A DNA stretch of 37,387 nt from Pyramidobacter piscolens W5455 (GCF_000177335.1 NZ_ADFP01000044.1:1-37387); one strand, 5' to 3'. Counted from the first letter of the stretch, positions 1 to 7,112 are shown. A program made the numbers and translations. The notes: generated from the sequence alone by a model not told the origin.

Positions 1-18
1 GTACGTACGTACGTACGT
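1..18. repeat. GTAC tetranucleotide tract at window edge
   Basis: Four and a half tandem copies of the self-complementary unit GTAC open the window, followed at once by ordinary sequence leading to the stop codon of the aminotransferase gene. It may be a genuine microsatellite or an assembly or contig-end artefact; the sequence alone cannot decide. Confidence 0.8.
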
Positions 19-47
19 GTAGTAGATTTTTATGGAAAGGTCCTATT

Positions 48-1175
48 CTATTCCAGCGTCTTCATGAAGCGGCTGATGCCATCCAGGCCGGCCTTGAGGT
101 ACTCGGCGGTGTTGCCGGCGTAGCCGAGGCGGAAGGAGCCGGGCATTTCGAAGCAGTCGCCGGGCGACACAAACACGCCGGTCCGGTCGAAGAGTTTTTG
201 GCAGAAGTCGTACGAGTTCATGTCAAAATCGTAGTAAAGCAGTGTGATCGAGCCGCCCTGCGGCTTCACCCAGGAGATGTGCGGCTCGCTTTGCACCCAG
301 TCCTCGACGACCTGCAGATTGTTGCGGATCACGTTCTGTCCGCGCTCGATCAGCGTGCCGGCGTGTTTCAGCGCCAGCGCGGCGATAGTGTCGTCGAGGT
401 TGCCGCAGCTGACGAGGTTGTAGTCGCGGTGCGACAGGCAAGAGGCGACGAAATCGTGGTCGCGGCAGGCGATCCAGCCCATGCGCAACCCCGGCATGGA
501 GAACACTTTCGAGGTGCTGCTGGTGGAGATGCCTTTCTCGTAAAGGTCGGCCACCGAGTCGATCCACTCGCCGTTCTGCGTCAGATGCCGGTAGGATTCG
601 TCGCAGAGCAGCCAGGCCCCCGCGGCGCGGGCGATGTCCACGACGCGGCGCAGCGCCTCGTTGGAGATGACAGAGCCGCAGGGATTGTTGGGGTTGATGA
701 TGCAGATCATCTTCGTTCCCGGAGCGGCCAGACGTTCCAGTTCGTCGAGATCGGGCTGGAAGCTGTCTTCCTTGCGGAGCTTGAGCCACTTTACGTCGGC
801 GCCATAGCCTTCGGGGATCGAGTAGAGCTGCTGATAAGTCGGCACGATGCTGACCACGCGGTCGCCTGGTTCGATGAGCGTGTAGAAAACGTGGTGGTTC
901 GCACCCGCGGCGCCGTGCGTGGGCACCACGTCCACTGGCCTCAGCGTGCGGTACAGGCCGCAGATGCCCTGCAGTAGTTCCGGCGAACCGCCGATGTGGC
1001 CGTAGGACAGGCGGCGCGAGCAGAGCTCCTCGAGAAACGCTTCCCGATCGGTCCCCGTCAGTTCCAACAGGCCATCCAGCGTCAGATTGACCACGCCGGT
1101 GCTGGAGATGTTGTACTTGGCGGTCCGTTCGTGAGCGTTGATCCACTCTTCGACTTTAAACGGCTTGACGTACAT
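48..1175 (-). CDS. PLP-dependent aminotransferase, class I/II (fold type I)
   Basis: This 375-residue cytosolic protein should transfer an amino group from an amino acid to a 2-oxo acid using pyridoxal phosphate. The fold-type-I signature is complete: NPNNP at 161-165, the cofactor-ring Asp in CDESYR (D192), the Schiff-base lysine K223 in TSSTSKVFSMPGLRMGW, and the Arg after it in GLRMGW. The length is normal for the family and both termini look intact. The gene is third in a minus-strand set after nhaC and the PHP phosphatase, 13 bp downstream of the latter, so it is probably co-transcribed from the promoter near 3612. The substrate cannot be read from the sequence; HisC-like, aspartate or aromatic activity are all possible, and the PHP (HisJ-like) neighbour is only a weak hint. 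Confidence 0.9.
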   Translation of the reverse strand: MYVKPFKVEEWINAHERTAKYNISSTGVVNLTLDGLLELTGTDREAFLEELCSRRLSYGHIGGSPELLQGICGLYRTLRPVDVVPTHGAAGANHHVFYTLIEPGDRVVSIVPTYQQLYSIPEGYGADVKWLKLRKEDSFQPDLDELERLAAPGTKMICIINPNNPCGSVISNEALRRVVDIARAAGAWLLCDESYRHLTQNGEWIDSVADLYEKGISTSSTSKVFSMPGLRMGWIACRDHDFVASCLSHRDYNLVSCGNLDDTIAALALKHAGTLIERGQNVIRNNLQVVEDWVQSEPHISWVKPQGGSITLLYYDFDMNSYDFCQKLFDRTGVFVSPGDCFEMPGSFRLGYAGNTAEYLKAGLDGISRFMKTLE

Positions 1176-1188
1176 GGAGATCCCTCCG

Positions 1189-2007
1189 TCACAGCGGCAG
1201 GAATTCGGGCTGGTGGTTTTTGAACACGCAGTAATACGTGAAGCCCGCGTCCTTGAGAATGTCGCCGGCGATGTCGAAGCACGCGCCGATCCGTTCCGGG
1301 AAGTGCGCGTCGGAACCGAGCGTGACCAGTTCGCCGCCCAGCTCGCGGTAGCGCTTGAACACCTCGCGTCCGGGACTGGAATCGCGCATGCCCACGACGA
1401 GAGATTTTGTGTTCAGCTCGACGGCCTTGTTCTTTCTGATCGCCGTCAGCAGCATGGCGTCGATCAGATCGGCGTACTGCGCGTAAGTGAAGCCCTCGTT
1501 TTTGCCGGGGATGTCGCGCAGCACGTAATCGAGATGGCCGACGGTGTCGTAGCCGTCGGTGACGGTCATGTTTTCCAGCTCGGTTTCGAAGTAGGCGCGG
1601 ATCGAGGCTTCCTTGCTGCGCCCTTCGTAAAGCGTCTGGTCCTCCGTGTCGCGTCCCTCGAAAATGTGCGTCGAACCGATCACCATGTCGAACGGATAGT
1701 CGGCGTAGACTTTGTTGTGCTTGGCAGCCAGATGGGGCTGCAGGCCGAACTCGATGCCCAAAAGCATCTCGATGCGCCCTTTGTAGGCTTCGCGCGTTTC
1801 CAGCAATTTTTCGACGTAGGCGTCCACGTCGCCGTTTTCGTTCAGCTGGTAAGTGCTGTGCCATTGAGGATAATCGTAATCCTGGTGGTCGGTGATGCAG
1901 ACGTACTTCATCCCCAGTTTGACGGCGCGGTCGAGCTGGTCTTCGATCGTCGTCTTCGAGTCGCTCGATGCCTCCGTGTGAATGTGAACGTCGCAGTACA
2001 TTTTCAC
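1189..2007 (-). CDS. PHP-domain phosphoesterase, histidinol-phosphatase (HisJ) family
   Basis: This 272-residue protein has a single PHP metal-binding domain that normally hydrolyses phosphate esters with a di- or trinuclear metal site. Visible motifs are HIH at residues 8-10 (CDVHIHTEASSD), TDHQDYD, the metal-binding Glu in GIEFGLQ, GSTHIF, GHLDYV and the C-terminal GSDAHFPERIG. This set and length match HisJ-type histidinol phosphatases rather than PolX or DnaE PHP domains. It starts 6 bp after nhaC ends and lies 13 bp before the aminotransferase, consistent with one operon. Histidinol-phosphate is only the family default; no other his gene is in the window, so the real substrate may be different. 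Confidence 0.88.
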   Translation of the reverse strand: MKMYCDVHIHTEASSDSKTTIEDQLDRAVKLGMKYVCITDHQDYDYPQWHSTYQLNENGDVDAYVEKLLETREAYKGRIEMLLGIEFGLQPHLAAKHNKVYADYPFDMVIGSTHIFEGRDTEDQTLYEGRSKEASIRAYFETELENMTVTDGYDTVGHLDYVLRDIPGKNEGFTYAQYADLIDAMLLTAIRKNKAVELNTKSLVVGMRDSSPGREVFKRYRELGGELVTLGSDAHFPERIGACFDIAGDILKDAGFTYYCVFKNHQPEFLPL

Positions 2008-2013
2008 GCGCCT

Positions 2014-3495
2014 TTACTGCGCGGCGGCGCGCCGGGCGGCTTTTTCAAGCTGCTTGCGAGTCGGCGACGTGCGCAGGCACAGTCCGGTGAAGCCGTAGAA
2101 AATGGCGAGCAGCCAGACGATCCAGCTGAAGAACGAATAGCGCAGGAACGTCGTGCTCGACGAGAAGAGCACGCTGGCGTAAAGAATTCCCGACGAAGTC
2201 CAGGGGAAGAAGCCCGAAGTCCCCGTGCCGAAGTCTTCCAGCGTGCGGGACAGGTTCAGCGTGTTGACGCCCATCTCTTCGTATTTGGACTTGAACATGC
2301 TGCCGCCGATCAGCAGAGAGACCGTTGAGGAACCGCCGACGGCCGTCAGCACCACCATCGAGATTCCCGTGGTGAGGATCAGGCTGCCCGGGCTCTTGAC
2401 GAAGCCCATCAGCGAATCCAGCAGCACGTCGAGACAGCCGCACTGCTCGGCGATGGCCGCGAAGTAGAAGCACAGCCAGGTGGCGACGAACGTCTTGTTC
2501 ATGTCGGCGATGCCGCCGCGCTCGAGCAGCGTTTTGGCCGCCTTGCTCATGGTTGCAATGTCAAAGTCGGGGTGCGCCGCCAGCACCATCTTGGAGTCGA
2601 AGCCGCCGTACAGCACGTTGATGGCGTCCCTGGCGGAAAAACCCTGGTAGAGCACGCCGATGACGACGGCGATGAAACCGGCGCCGAAGAGCACCAGCGT
2701 CGTGGGCTTCTTCGTGAAGGAGCCCCAGAGCAGGAACGCGACCGGGATCAGCAGCACCCAGTGGAACTTGAACATGGCGCTCAGCGACGCGAGCAGCGCC
2801 GCCGAATCCTTGCTGACCACCGCGGGCGTCTCGGGGGAGTTCATGCCGATGAAGACGTAAATGCCGATGGCGATCAGCGCCGCGGGAACGACCGTCTTGG
2901 ACATGTTGATGATGTGATCGAAAATGTCGTTGTCCGTCGTCAGCGAGGCCAGGACCGTCGTGTCGGAAAGGGGCGACAGCTTGTCGCCGAACTGCGAGCC
3001 GGCGTAGCAGGCTCCCGCCACCAGCCCCAGATTCACGTCCGGCATCGCCATGGCCAGCCCCATCATCGCCAGCCCCGCCGTGGACGCCGAACCGTTCGAG
3101 GTACCGGTTACGGTCGAGAACACGCAGCAGAGCAAAAAGGCGCAGAGCGCGATCCAGCGCGGCGAGACCACCTGCAGACCATAGTAGATCAGCATCGGAA
3201 GCGTGCCGGAAAACATCAGCCCGCCCAGCATGAAGCCGATCGCCAGCAGGATCATGATCACCGGCACCGAACGGCCGATGCGCTTGCCCACCGCCGATTC
3301 CATCTCGTCCCAAGCGTAGCCGCACCGCCAGCCGATCAGCGCCGAATAGGCCGCGACCACGACCATCAGCGGCACGTAGTTCAGCCCCCACAAAGCGCCG
3401 GCGCCGAACGTCAGCAGCAGGAACACGACGGTCGAAACCGCTTCGAACGTGGTCGGTTTTCTTTTCTCTCGCACTTTTTTCTCCGTGCTGGACAT
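2014..3495 (-). CDS. nhaC: NhaC-family Na+/H+ antiporter
   Basis: This 493-residue inner-membrane protein is a secondary antiporter of the NhaC/ion-transporter superfamily, exchanging cytoplasmic Na+ (or an organic anion in some relatives) for protons. About 11-12 hydrophobic helices are visible. Family motifs include the stretch around GSQFGDKLSPLSDTTVLAS and the later GGSSTVSLLIGGSMF and PWTSSGILYASV. A basic N-terminus (EKKVREKRK) precedes the first helix and a basic tail follows the last. The ATG at 3495 has a GGGAGGGA ribosome site 7 bases upstream. It leads a minus-strand operon with the PHP phosphatase and aminotransferase. Some NhaC proteins work as malate-2H/lactate-Na antiporters, so the exact substrate is open. 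Confidence 0.9.
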   Translation of the reverse strand: MSSTEKKVREKRKPTTFEAVSTVVFLLLTFGAGALWGLNYVPLMVVVAAYSALIGWRCGYAWDEMESAVGKRIGRSVPVIMILLAIGFMLGGLMFSGTLPMLIYYGLQVVSPRWIALCAFLLCCVFSTVTGTSNGSASTAGLAMMGLAMAMPDVNLGLVAGACYAGSQFGDKLSPLSDTTVLASLTTDNDIFDHIINMSKTVVPAALIAIGIYVFIGMNSPETPAVVSKDSAALLASLSAMFKFHWVLLIPVAFLLWGSFTKKPTTLVLFGAGFIAVVIGVLYQGFSARDAINVLYGGFDSKMVLAAHPDFDIATMSKAAKTLLERGGIADMNKTFVATWLCFYFAAIAEQCGCLDVLLDSLMGFVKSPGSLILTTGISMVVLTAVGGSSTVSLLIGGSMFKSKYEEMGVNTLNLSRTLEDFGTGTSGFFPWTSSGILYASVLFSSSTTFLRYSFFSWIVWLLAIFYGFTGLCLRTSPTRKQLEKAARRAAAQ

Positions 3496-3529
3496 GGGAA
3501 AGTCCCTCCCGATCGAGTGTTTTATGCCA

Positions 3530-3548
3530 AGGGAACCGGCGGTTCCCT
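3530..3548 (-). promoter_or_regulatory. Perfect hairpin in the nhaC 5' leader
   Basis: AGGGAACC, a GGC loop and GGTTCCCT form a perfect 8-bp stem about 35 bases before the nhaC start, inside the predicted transcript. It could be an mRNA-stabilising stem, an operator or a small regulatory fold. No T-run follows, so it is not an intrinsic terminator. Confidence 0.5.
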
Positions 3549-3580
3549 AAACATCCTTTTGTCGCTGAAAAAGTTTTAAT

Positions 3581-3590
3581 TTGTATACAA
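3581..3590. promoter_or_regulatory. GntR-type operator candidate (TTGTATACAA)
   Basis: The perfect palindrome TTGTATACAA lies about 15-20 bases downstream of the predicted start of nhaC transcription, where a bound repressor would block elongation or initiation. TTGTATACAA-like half-sites (TNGTATACNA) are typical of FadR-type GntR regulators. No GntR gene is in the window, so the assignment rests on the motif alone. Confidence 0.4.
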
Positions 3591-3611
3591 TGAAAAGCTT
3601 ATGACAATAGA

Positions 3612-3639
3612 ATTATACCTTATAACAAAGCGTTGTCAA
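3612..3639 (-). promoter_or_regulatory. Sigma70-type promoter for the nhaC operon
   Basis: Read on the minus strand, a perfect TTGACA (3639-3634) and a perfect TATAAT (3617-3612) are separated by 16 bases. It points toward nhaC, about 115 bases upstream of its start codon, with initiation expected near 3605. It is one of the strongest promoter matches in the window. Confidence 0.8.
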
Positions 3640-3732
3640 TCAGGACGGAGATATTTTTCAAGAATGACGGAGTACCGCAGCGCAATAACGCGAACAAAAA
3701 TTGCGCCGGCGGAAAAACGTCGTGCCCGGACA

Positions 3733-3777
3733 AAAAACGGAGCCGGCCGAGAAACTCGACCGCCCCCCGTTTTTTTG
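3733..3777. terminator. Bidirectional terminator-like hairpin
   Basis: CAAAAAACGG pairs with CCGTTTTTTTG around an inner CCGAG/CTCG stem. T-runs appear on both strands. It sits just after the citF remnant on the minus strand, so it probably ended the former citrate lyase transcript. Confidence 0.6.
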
Positions 3778-3786
3778 TATGCGATT

Positions 3787-4232
3787 TCATTTTTTCTTCA
3801 GCTGACGCACCACGTCGATGACCGTGCCGTCGCGCCATTCGATGACGCCGACGATCCGGTCGGCGGTTTCGACGGGATCCATGGGGCCGGACATCTGCCT
3901 GGCCTTGTCGGCCAATTCGTCCATGGAGATTACCGGCGCGTCCCGGATCCCCCGGCACGCCTCGACCAGGTCGGCGCGGCGTCGACGCATTCGCCGGGCG
4001 TCGTCACCGAGTAGACTGTGTCGGTGACGCAGGGGATGCGGCCGCGCAGCAGCGGCTGGGCGATGATCGTCAGCTTGGCGCCGGCCGCCGTGTCCTGATG
4101 GCCGCCGATGCCGTGCAGCAGCGCGCCGTCGGCCTCCGTGTTGACGTTGACGTCGCGGTCCACCTCCGTGGCGCCGAGAATGACCACGTCGAGCATGTTG
4201 ACCGCGGCGCGGAAAAGGTCTGTTGTATTCAT
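3787..4232 (-). pseudogene. citF: Citrate lyase alpha subunit (citF) remnant, truncated and frameshifted
   Basis: The reading starts at the ATG at 4232 with a good ribosome site (AAAGGACGAG). It encodes a segment with LDVVILGATEVDRDVNVN, GGHQDTAAGAKL, LLRGRIPCVTD and VTTPGECVD, which is the last third of CitF, the acetyl-ACP:citrate CoA (ACP) transferase subunit of citrate lyase. Near 3975-3983 the homology jumps to another frame, continuing as RRADLVEACRGI and ending EWRDGTVIDVVRQLKKK, the family's normal C-terminus. The residues that normally join VD to NPRR are missing, so an out-of-frame deletion of roughly 37 bases is inferred. About two thirds of the N-terminal coding region is also absent, and no citC, citD, citE, citG or citX is nearby. 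It cannot make an active subunit. Confidence 0.85.
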
Positions 4233-4338
4233 GAGCTCGTCCTTTCTGAATGTTGGGGGGAGAGGATATGATGAACTCATTATAAGCTTTTGCTCTGCCT
4301 CTCACGATGGTCTGGCGTTATCTTGATATTTTGTGCTA

Positions 4339-4466
4339 TTTCTTGATTGAAACACGGAATATCAAGAGTGCCCCGCAGGGGAGTCCAAAGCGATCTGCGC
4401 AACTCACTTTAGACTCTCTCTCGGGGCGCCGTAAAGTTCAATCTTTTAATAAAGAAACAGTATTAT
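4339..4466. repeat. Structured intergenic repeat, copy A
   Basis: The element starts with TTTCTTGAT, passes through a short AT-rich segment with GAATA, forms a long imperfect hairpin (outer arms GTGCCCCG and CGGGGCGC, inner arms GAGTCCAAAG and CTTTAGACTC), and ends with AGTATTAT. The same order of landmarks occurs at 21409-21522. The two copies have diverged but keep the hairpin, as dispersed extragenic elements do. Confidence 0.45.
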
Positions 4467-4606
4467 CGCTGGTGTTGATTGAATGCGGGGTACCTTGGAA
4501 GGCTCTGTTTTATGGCGCCGGCTACCCACACTAAAGAGCGAATGATCAAAAGTATGATCGGCGAGAGTATGGTGGCGTCGCGTCCGTTATGGCGCTGTTT
4601 TGTCAA
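4463..4606 (-). CDS. Possible 47-residue membrane peptide
   Basis: On the minus strand a full AGGAGG (4621-4616) sits 9 bases before a TTG codon that opens a 47-codon frame ending at 4463. The peptide has a charged N-terminus (TKQRHNGRD), one hydrophobic stretch (ILSPIILLIIRSLVWVAGAI) and a basic polar tail. The Shine-Dalgarno lies in the loop of a short TTGTC/GACAA stem. Single-helix peptides of this sort include type I toxins and regulatory membrane peptides, but no family is recognised. The TTG start and the lack of any known relative make it speculative. Confidence 0.3.
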   Translation of the reverse strand: MTKQRHNGRDATILSPIILLIIRSLVWVAGAIKQSLPRYPAFNQHQR

Positions 4607-4834
4607 AAAGAGAAACCTCCTCGACAATTTGTTAGTTTCATTCTCATGTTGTCGGTTTTCATGGCTAATGAAATGAGGTAAAATAAAAAGAAAGCAGGAC
4701 TTTCGGGATTTTCGTGGCGCTGGATAAATGAGACGGTAGAAAATCAAAAAGTTTCGTGTTAAAATGAGCGCCCGTAAAAATCGCTGTACAAGGCTTGCGC
4801 CTTTAAAATTTTGAAGCGCTGGAAGGGAATGGGT

Positions 4835-5266
4835 ATGGAAATGATGAGCGATGAAGCATTGGAGAAGATGACATCGACCCTCGTGGAGTTCTGCGAGAGG
4901 TTTTACGGCTGGGAGGCGTCGGTGGCGAAGCTGGGGCGGCTGTCCGCGCCGCAGCTGCGTACGATCTGCGTGATCGGGCGCAATGAAGACATCCGCATGA
5001 AGGATATCGCCGACCGCATGGAGCTGACCACGGGAACGGTGACCGTGATGATCGATCGTCTTCAGGTCATGGGACTTGTGGAACGGTGCCGGAACGAAAA
5101 CGACCGCCGTTCCTACAAGATCCTTCTTTCCGAAAGAGGGCGCGCTTATTACGAGGAACACCGCAAGCGCCAGAAAGAGCTCGTCCGCAAGCTGGCTCTG
5201 AAAATTTCCGACAGCGATCGCGAGGTGTGCGAGCGCGTGCTCGAAAACTTTATGCATTGCATCTGA
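4835..5266 (+). CDS. MarR-family transcriptional regulator
   Basis: This winged-helix DNA-binding protein of about 143 residues should act as a homodimer that represses (or activates) genes in response to a small ligand or oxidant. The segment with LSAPQLRTICVIG, MKDIADRMELTTGTVTVMIDRLQVMGLVER and the wing NENDRRSYKILLSERG is the classic MarR helix-turn-helix plus wing; long helices for dimerisation flank it. Of several in-frame starts, the ATG at 4835 is chosen because GGAAGGG lies 7 bases upstream; an upstream TTG (4811) and ATG (4829) are less well placed. It stands alone between spacers, with a terminator right after it. Its target genes are unknown. Confidence 0.88.
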   Translation: MEMMSDEALEKMTSTLVEFCERFYGWEASVAKLGRLSAPQLRTICVIGRNEDIRMKDIADRMELTTGTVTVMIDRLQVMGLVERCRNENDRRSYKILLSERGRAYYEEHRKRQKELVRKLALKISDSDREVCERVLENFMHCI

Positions 5267-5304
5267 TCGTTGACGGGATCGTTCGATTTCGGTGATTCGC
5301 CAAG

Positions 5305-5351
5305 AAAAAGTGAAAGCGGCTTTCGTCCTGCAAGCCGCTTCCACTTTTTTT
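5305..5351 (+). terminator. Intrinsic terminator after marR
   Basis: AAGCGGCTT and AAGCCGCTT form a 9-bp stem extended by GTG/CAC on the outside, followed by T7. The matching A-run on the left allows it to work in both directions. Confidence 0.85.
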
Positions 5352-5415
5352 GTCCGAATACCTGAAACGGGCAGAAAATTTTGAGGGAGCCGGAAAATAT
5401 ATTGTCTGAATTTTT

Positions 5416-5472
5416 GCCGCCCGAGGGAGAGTCCCCGGCGGCGAAAGGCACGAATGAATGGCATCATGCCAT
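5416..5472. other. Two unexplained dyads in the spacer after marR
   Basis: The 5352-5641 spacer holds no gene. It has a GCCGCC (5416-5421) / GGCGGC (5437-5442) stem around a GGGAGAGTCCCC-like core, then the perfect 7-1-7 dyad ATGGCATCATGCCAT (5458-5472). Neither is followed by a T-run. The first resembles parts of a structured RNA but fits no riboswitch class known to me; the second looks like a protein-binding site. Confidence 0.35.
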
Positions 5473-5653
5473 GATCTGCAAAAAATTCATCATATCTGTG
5501 AGTATCTTGAGGAAGCATACTGAGAAATGACGGATAAAAAAAGAGAACTGTATAAAAATTGTATTTTTATTCGCGAAGCGATGCACAATGTAAATTTTAT
5601 CGTATAAGGAATAAGGAATTCTGTTTTTTTCTGTTCAAAGTGTGGTGAGTTGG

Positions 5654-5821
5654 GTGAGATGCCCTTACTGCGGCTCAAAAGAAGTAAGAGAAGTCATCTA
5701 TGGTTATCTGCCCTTTGACGTGGCGCGAAAGAAGGAAGAGGGAAAAATCGTTTATGGCGGACTCTTTATGCCGGAAGGCGCCGCAAGTTACCAGTGCGCT
5801 TGTTGCGGCAAGCGTTGGTGA
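5654..5821 (+). CDS. Small zinc-ribbon protein
   Basis: A 55-codon frame begins with (V/M)RCPYCGSKEVREV and ends with YQCACCGKRW, giving two CxxC knuckles about 45 residues apart that should bind one structural zinc. Between them lies a YGYLPFDV...EGKIVYGGLFMPEGAASY core typical of short stand-alone zinc-ribbon proteins found in many bacteria, with no established function. The GTG at 5654 puts the first Cys at residue 3, as is usual for this group; GTG codons at 5642 and 5645 are alternatives, and none has a strong ribosome site. An intrinsic terminator follows about 40 bases downstream, supporting it as a separate gene. Confidence 0.65.
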   Translation: MRCPYCGSKEVREVIYGYLPFDVARKKEEGKIVYGGLFMPEGAASYQCACCGKRW

Positions 5822-5859
5822 GTGACGGTACGGATCGAACCGCGGGTATTTTGAAAGGG

Positions 5860-5879
5860 CGCACGCCGGTGCGTTTTTT
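5860..5879 (+). terminator. Intrinsic terminator after the zinc-ribbon gene
   Basis: CGCAC, a GCCG loop and GTGCG are followed by T6. It separates the small zinc-ribbon gene from the hydrogenase cluster. Confidence 0.75.
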
Positions 5880-5889
5880 CTGGAAAGCC

Positions 5890-5907
5890 TGCCGGCGTGC
5901 GCCGGCA
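5890..5907 (+). promoter_or_regulatory. Hairpin upstream of the hydrogenase cluster
   Basis: TGCCGGC, a GTGC loop and GCCGGCA form a perfect 7-bp stem 33 bases before the first mbh gene. No T-run follows. Its closeness to the start codon suggests an effect on translation or mRNA stability. No clear promoter was found between here and the terminator just upstream. Confidence 0.4.
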
Positions 5908-5939
5908 AGTTGATTTTGGCTGAAGGGGGGAACAGGGAT

Positions 5940-6428
5940 TTGTTTGTCTTTGTGCTTACGTTTATCACCTATTTGCTTCTTTCCTGGTCAGGGGAGGCGC
6001 TACCCGCTTATGAGTACGCGATCGCGCTGCTGGTGGCGGCGATCCTGTACCTGTCGCTGGGACGGAAGAACCGTTCGCGGCGCTACGGCTGGGGAGGCCT
6101 GAGCCCGAAACGCTGGGGACTGTTCGTCTGCTATTTCTTCGGGCCGTTCCTTTGGGCCTTGGTCAGGGCAAATATCGACGTGGCGCTGCGGATCATCACG
6201 GGGCGGGTGAAGCCCGGCATCGTCAAGGTCTCTTCGGAGTTGAAGAGCGGCCTGGGACAGACGGTGCTTGCCGATTCGATCACGCTGACGCCGGGGACCA
6301 TGACGGTGGATATCGATCCCGAAAACGGCGATCTGTACGTCCATTGGATCAACGTGACCGATCTGCGTCCTACGGAGGAAATGGTTTACGGCAGCTTTGG
6401 CGCCTGGGCGAGGAGGCTGACTCAATGA
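5940..6428 (+). CDS. mbhA: Membrane-bound hydrogenase antiporter subunit A (MnhE/MrpE-like)
   Basis: This 162-residue protein belongs to the MnhE family, the E subunit of multisubunit Na+/H+ antiporters and MbhA of the P. furiosus hydrogenase. Two hydrophobic segments near the N-terminus are followed by a longer soluble part with the family stretch LKSGLGQTVLADSITLTPGTMTVD and DLYVHWINVTD. The TTG at 5940 is taken as start because GAAGGGGGG lies 9 bases upstream; the next upstream TTG at 5910 has no such site. It opens a 14-gene run with overlapping or near-touching genes. As part of the Mrp-like membrane module it should help build the cation path rather than catalyse anything itself. Confidence 0.88.
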   Translation: MFVFVLTFITYLLLSWSGEALPAYEYAIALLVAAILYLSLGRKNRSRRYGWGGLSPKRWGLFVCYFFGPFLWALVRANIDVALRIITGRVKPGIVKVSSELKSGLGQTVLADSITLTPGTMTVDIDPENGDLYVHWINVTDLRPTEEMVYGSFGAWARRLTQ

Positions 6429-6697
6429 CGTTTGCGCGTTCGCTCTTCGGCTTTGCGGCCGCGGTTCTCGGCGTGCTGGCCTTCGGCTCGGTGGCGCGCA
6501 TCGTCTGGGGGCCGACGGACGCCGACCGCGCCGTAGCTCTGGACACCATGAATTCGCTGGTGATCGCGATCATGATCCTGCTGGCGGCCGCTTACGACTC
6601 GGTGCTTCTGGTGGATCTGTCCATCGTGTACGGCGGCCTGTCTTTTGTGGCGACGATGTTCCTGGCCCGCTATATCGAGAGGAGGAGCCGCTCATGA
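6425..6697 (+). CDS. mbhB: Membrane-bound hydrogenase antiporter subunit B (MnhF/MrpF-like)
   Basis: This 90-residue protein has three predicted membrane helices and a short basic tail (ARYIERRSRS), as in MrpF and MbhB. The core around RIVWGPTDADRAVALDTMNSL is typical of the family, whose conserved Asp/Arg pair precedes the second helix. It overlaps mbhA by ATGA and is overlapped the same way by mbhC, so the genes are probably translationally coupled. It should be a small structural subunit of the Na+/H+ antiporter module. Confidence 0.88.
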   Translation: MTFARSLFGFAAAVLGVLAFGSVARIVWGPTDADRAVALDTMNSLVIAIMILLAAAYDSVLLVDLSIVYGGLSFVATMFLARYIERRSRS

Positions 6698-7110
6698 GCT
6701 GGATCATGTATGTGCTGATCGTTCCCTTTGCGGCGCTCGGTATGCTGGTCAACTCTCTCGGCGTGATCTCCCTGTACCGTTTCAAGGACGTCTACATGCG
6801 CATGCACGGCGCCACCAAGTGCAGCACGCTGGGGGCGATTTTCTGCGCGGCGGCGGTGATCGTCTACTGCGTGGCGAGAATTGTCGCCGGCGGTGAACTG
6901 CGGTTTGCCGTGTTGATCATCCATATCGTCATGGCGCTGTTCGGGCTGCTGATCGGCAATTCGACGAGCGCCCACGTGCTTTCGCGCGCGGCCTACCGTT
7001 CCGGCCTCAAACCCCGGTTTGCCGTGGTGGACGAATTCGACGGCTTCTGCAAAAAGGAGCTTCTTGAAGAGGAAGCCGCCGAGCTGGCGCAGGAAAAGGA
7101 GCGTGAGTAA
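6694..7110 (+). CDS. mbhC: Membrane-bound hydrogenase antiporter subunit C (MnhG/MrpG-like)
   Basis: This 138-residue protein has three membrane helices. The motif VISLYRFKDVYMRMHGATKCSTLG is the MnhG signature (R-F-x-D-x-Y-x-R-x-H-A/G-x-T-K). The charged tail (about 35 residues, rich in Glu and Lys) is somewhat longer than in stand-alone Mrp complexes and may face the cytoplasm. It belongs to the E-F-G part of the Mrp-like module of the hydrogenase. The start ATG overlaps the mbhB stop codon. Confidence 0.88.
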   Translation: MSWIMYVLIVPFAALGMLVNSLGVISLYRFKDVYMRMHGATKCSTLGAIFCAAAVIVYCVARIVAGGELRFAVLIIHIVMALFGLLIGNSTSAHVLSRAAYRSGLKPRFAVVDEFDGFCKKELLEEEAAELAQEKERE

Positions 7111-7112
7111 GC

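Larger units (their letters stand above)
4233..4834. other. Gene-poor spacer between citF remnant and marR
   Basis: No recognisable gene occupies these 600 bases, which are more AT-rich than the flanks. They hold a structured repeat (4339-4466), a possible small minus-strand ORF (4463-4606) and the leader of the MarR gene. Part of it may be the eroded remainder of a citrate lyase operon, but no further cit homology was recognised. Confidence 0.6.

Noticed and set aside
5416-5472. Glycine riboswitch in the spacer after marR
   Set aside because: GGGAGAG and a CGAAAGGCACG-like word recall it, but the second half and the tandem aptamer are missing, and no glycine gene follows.
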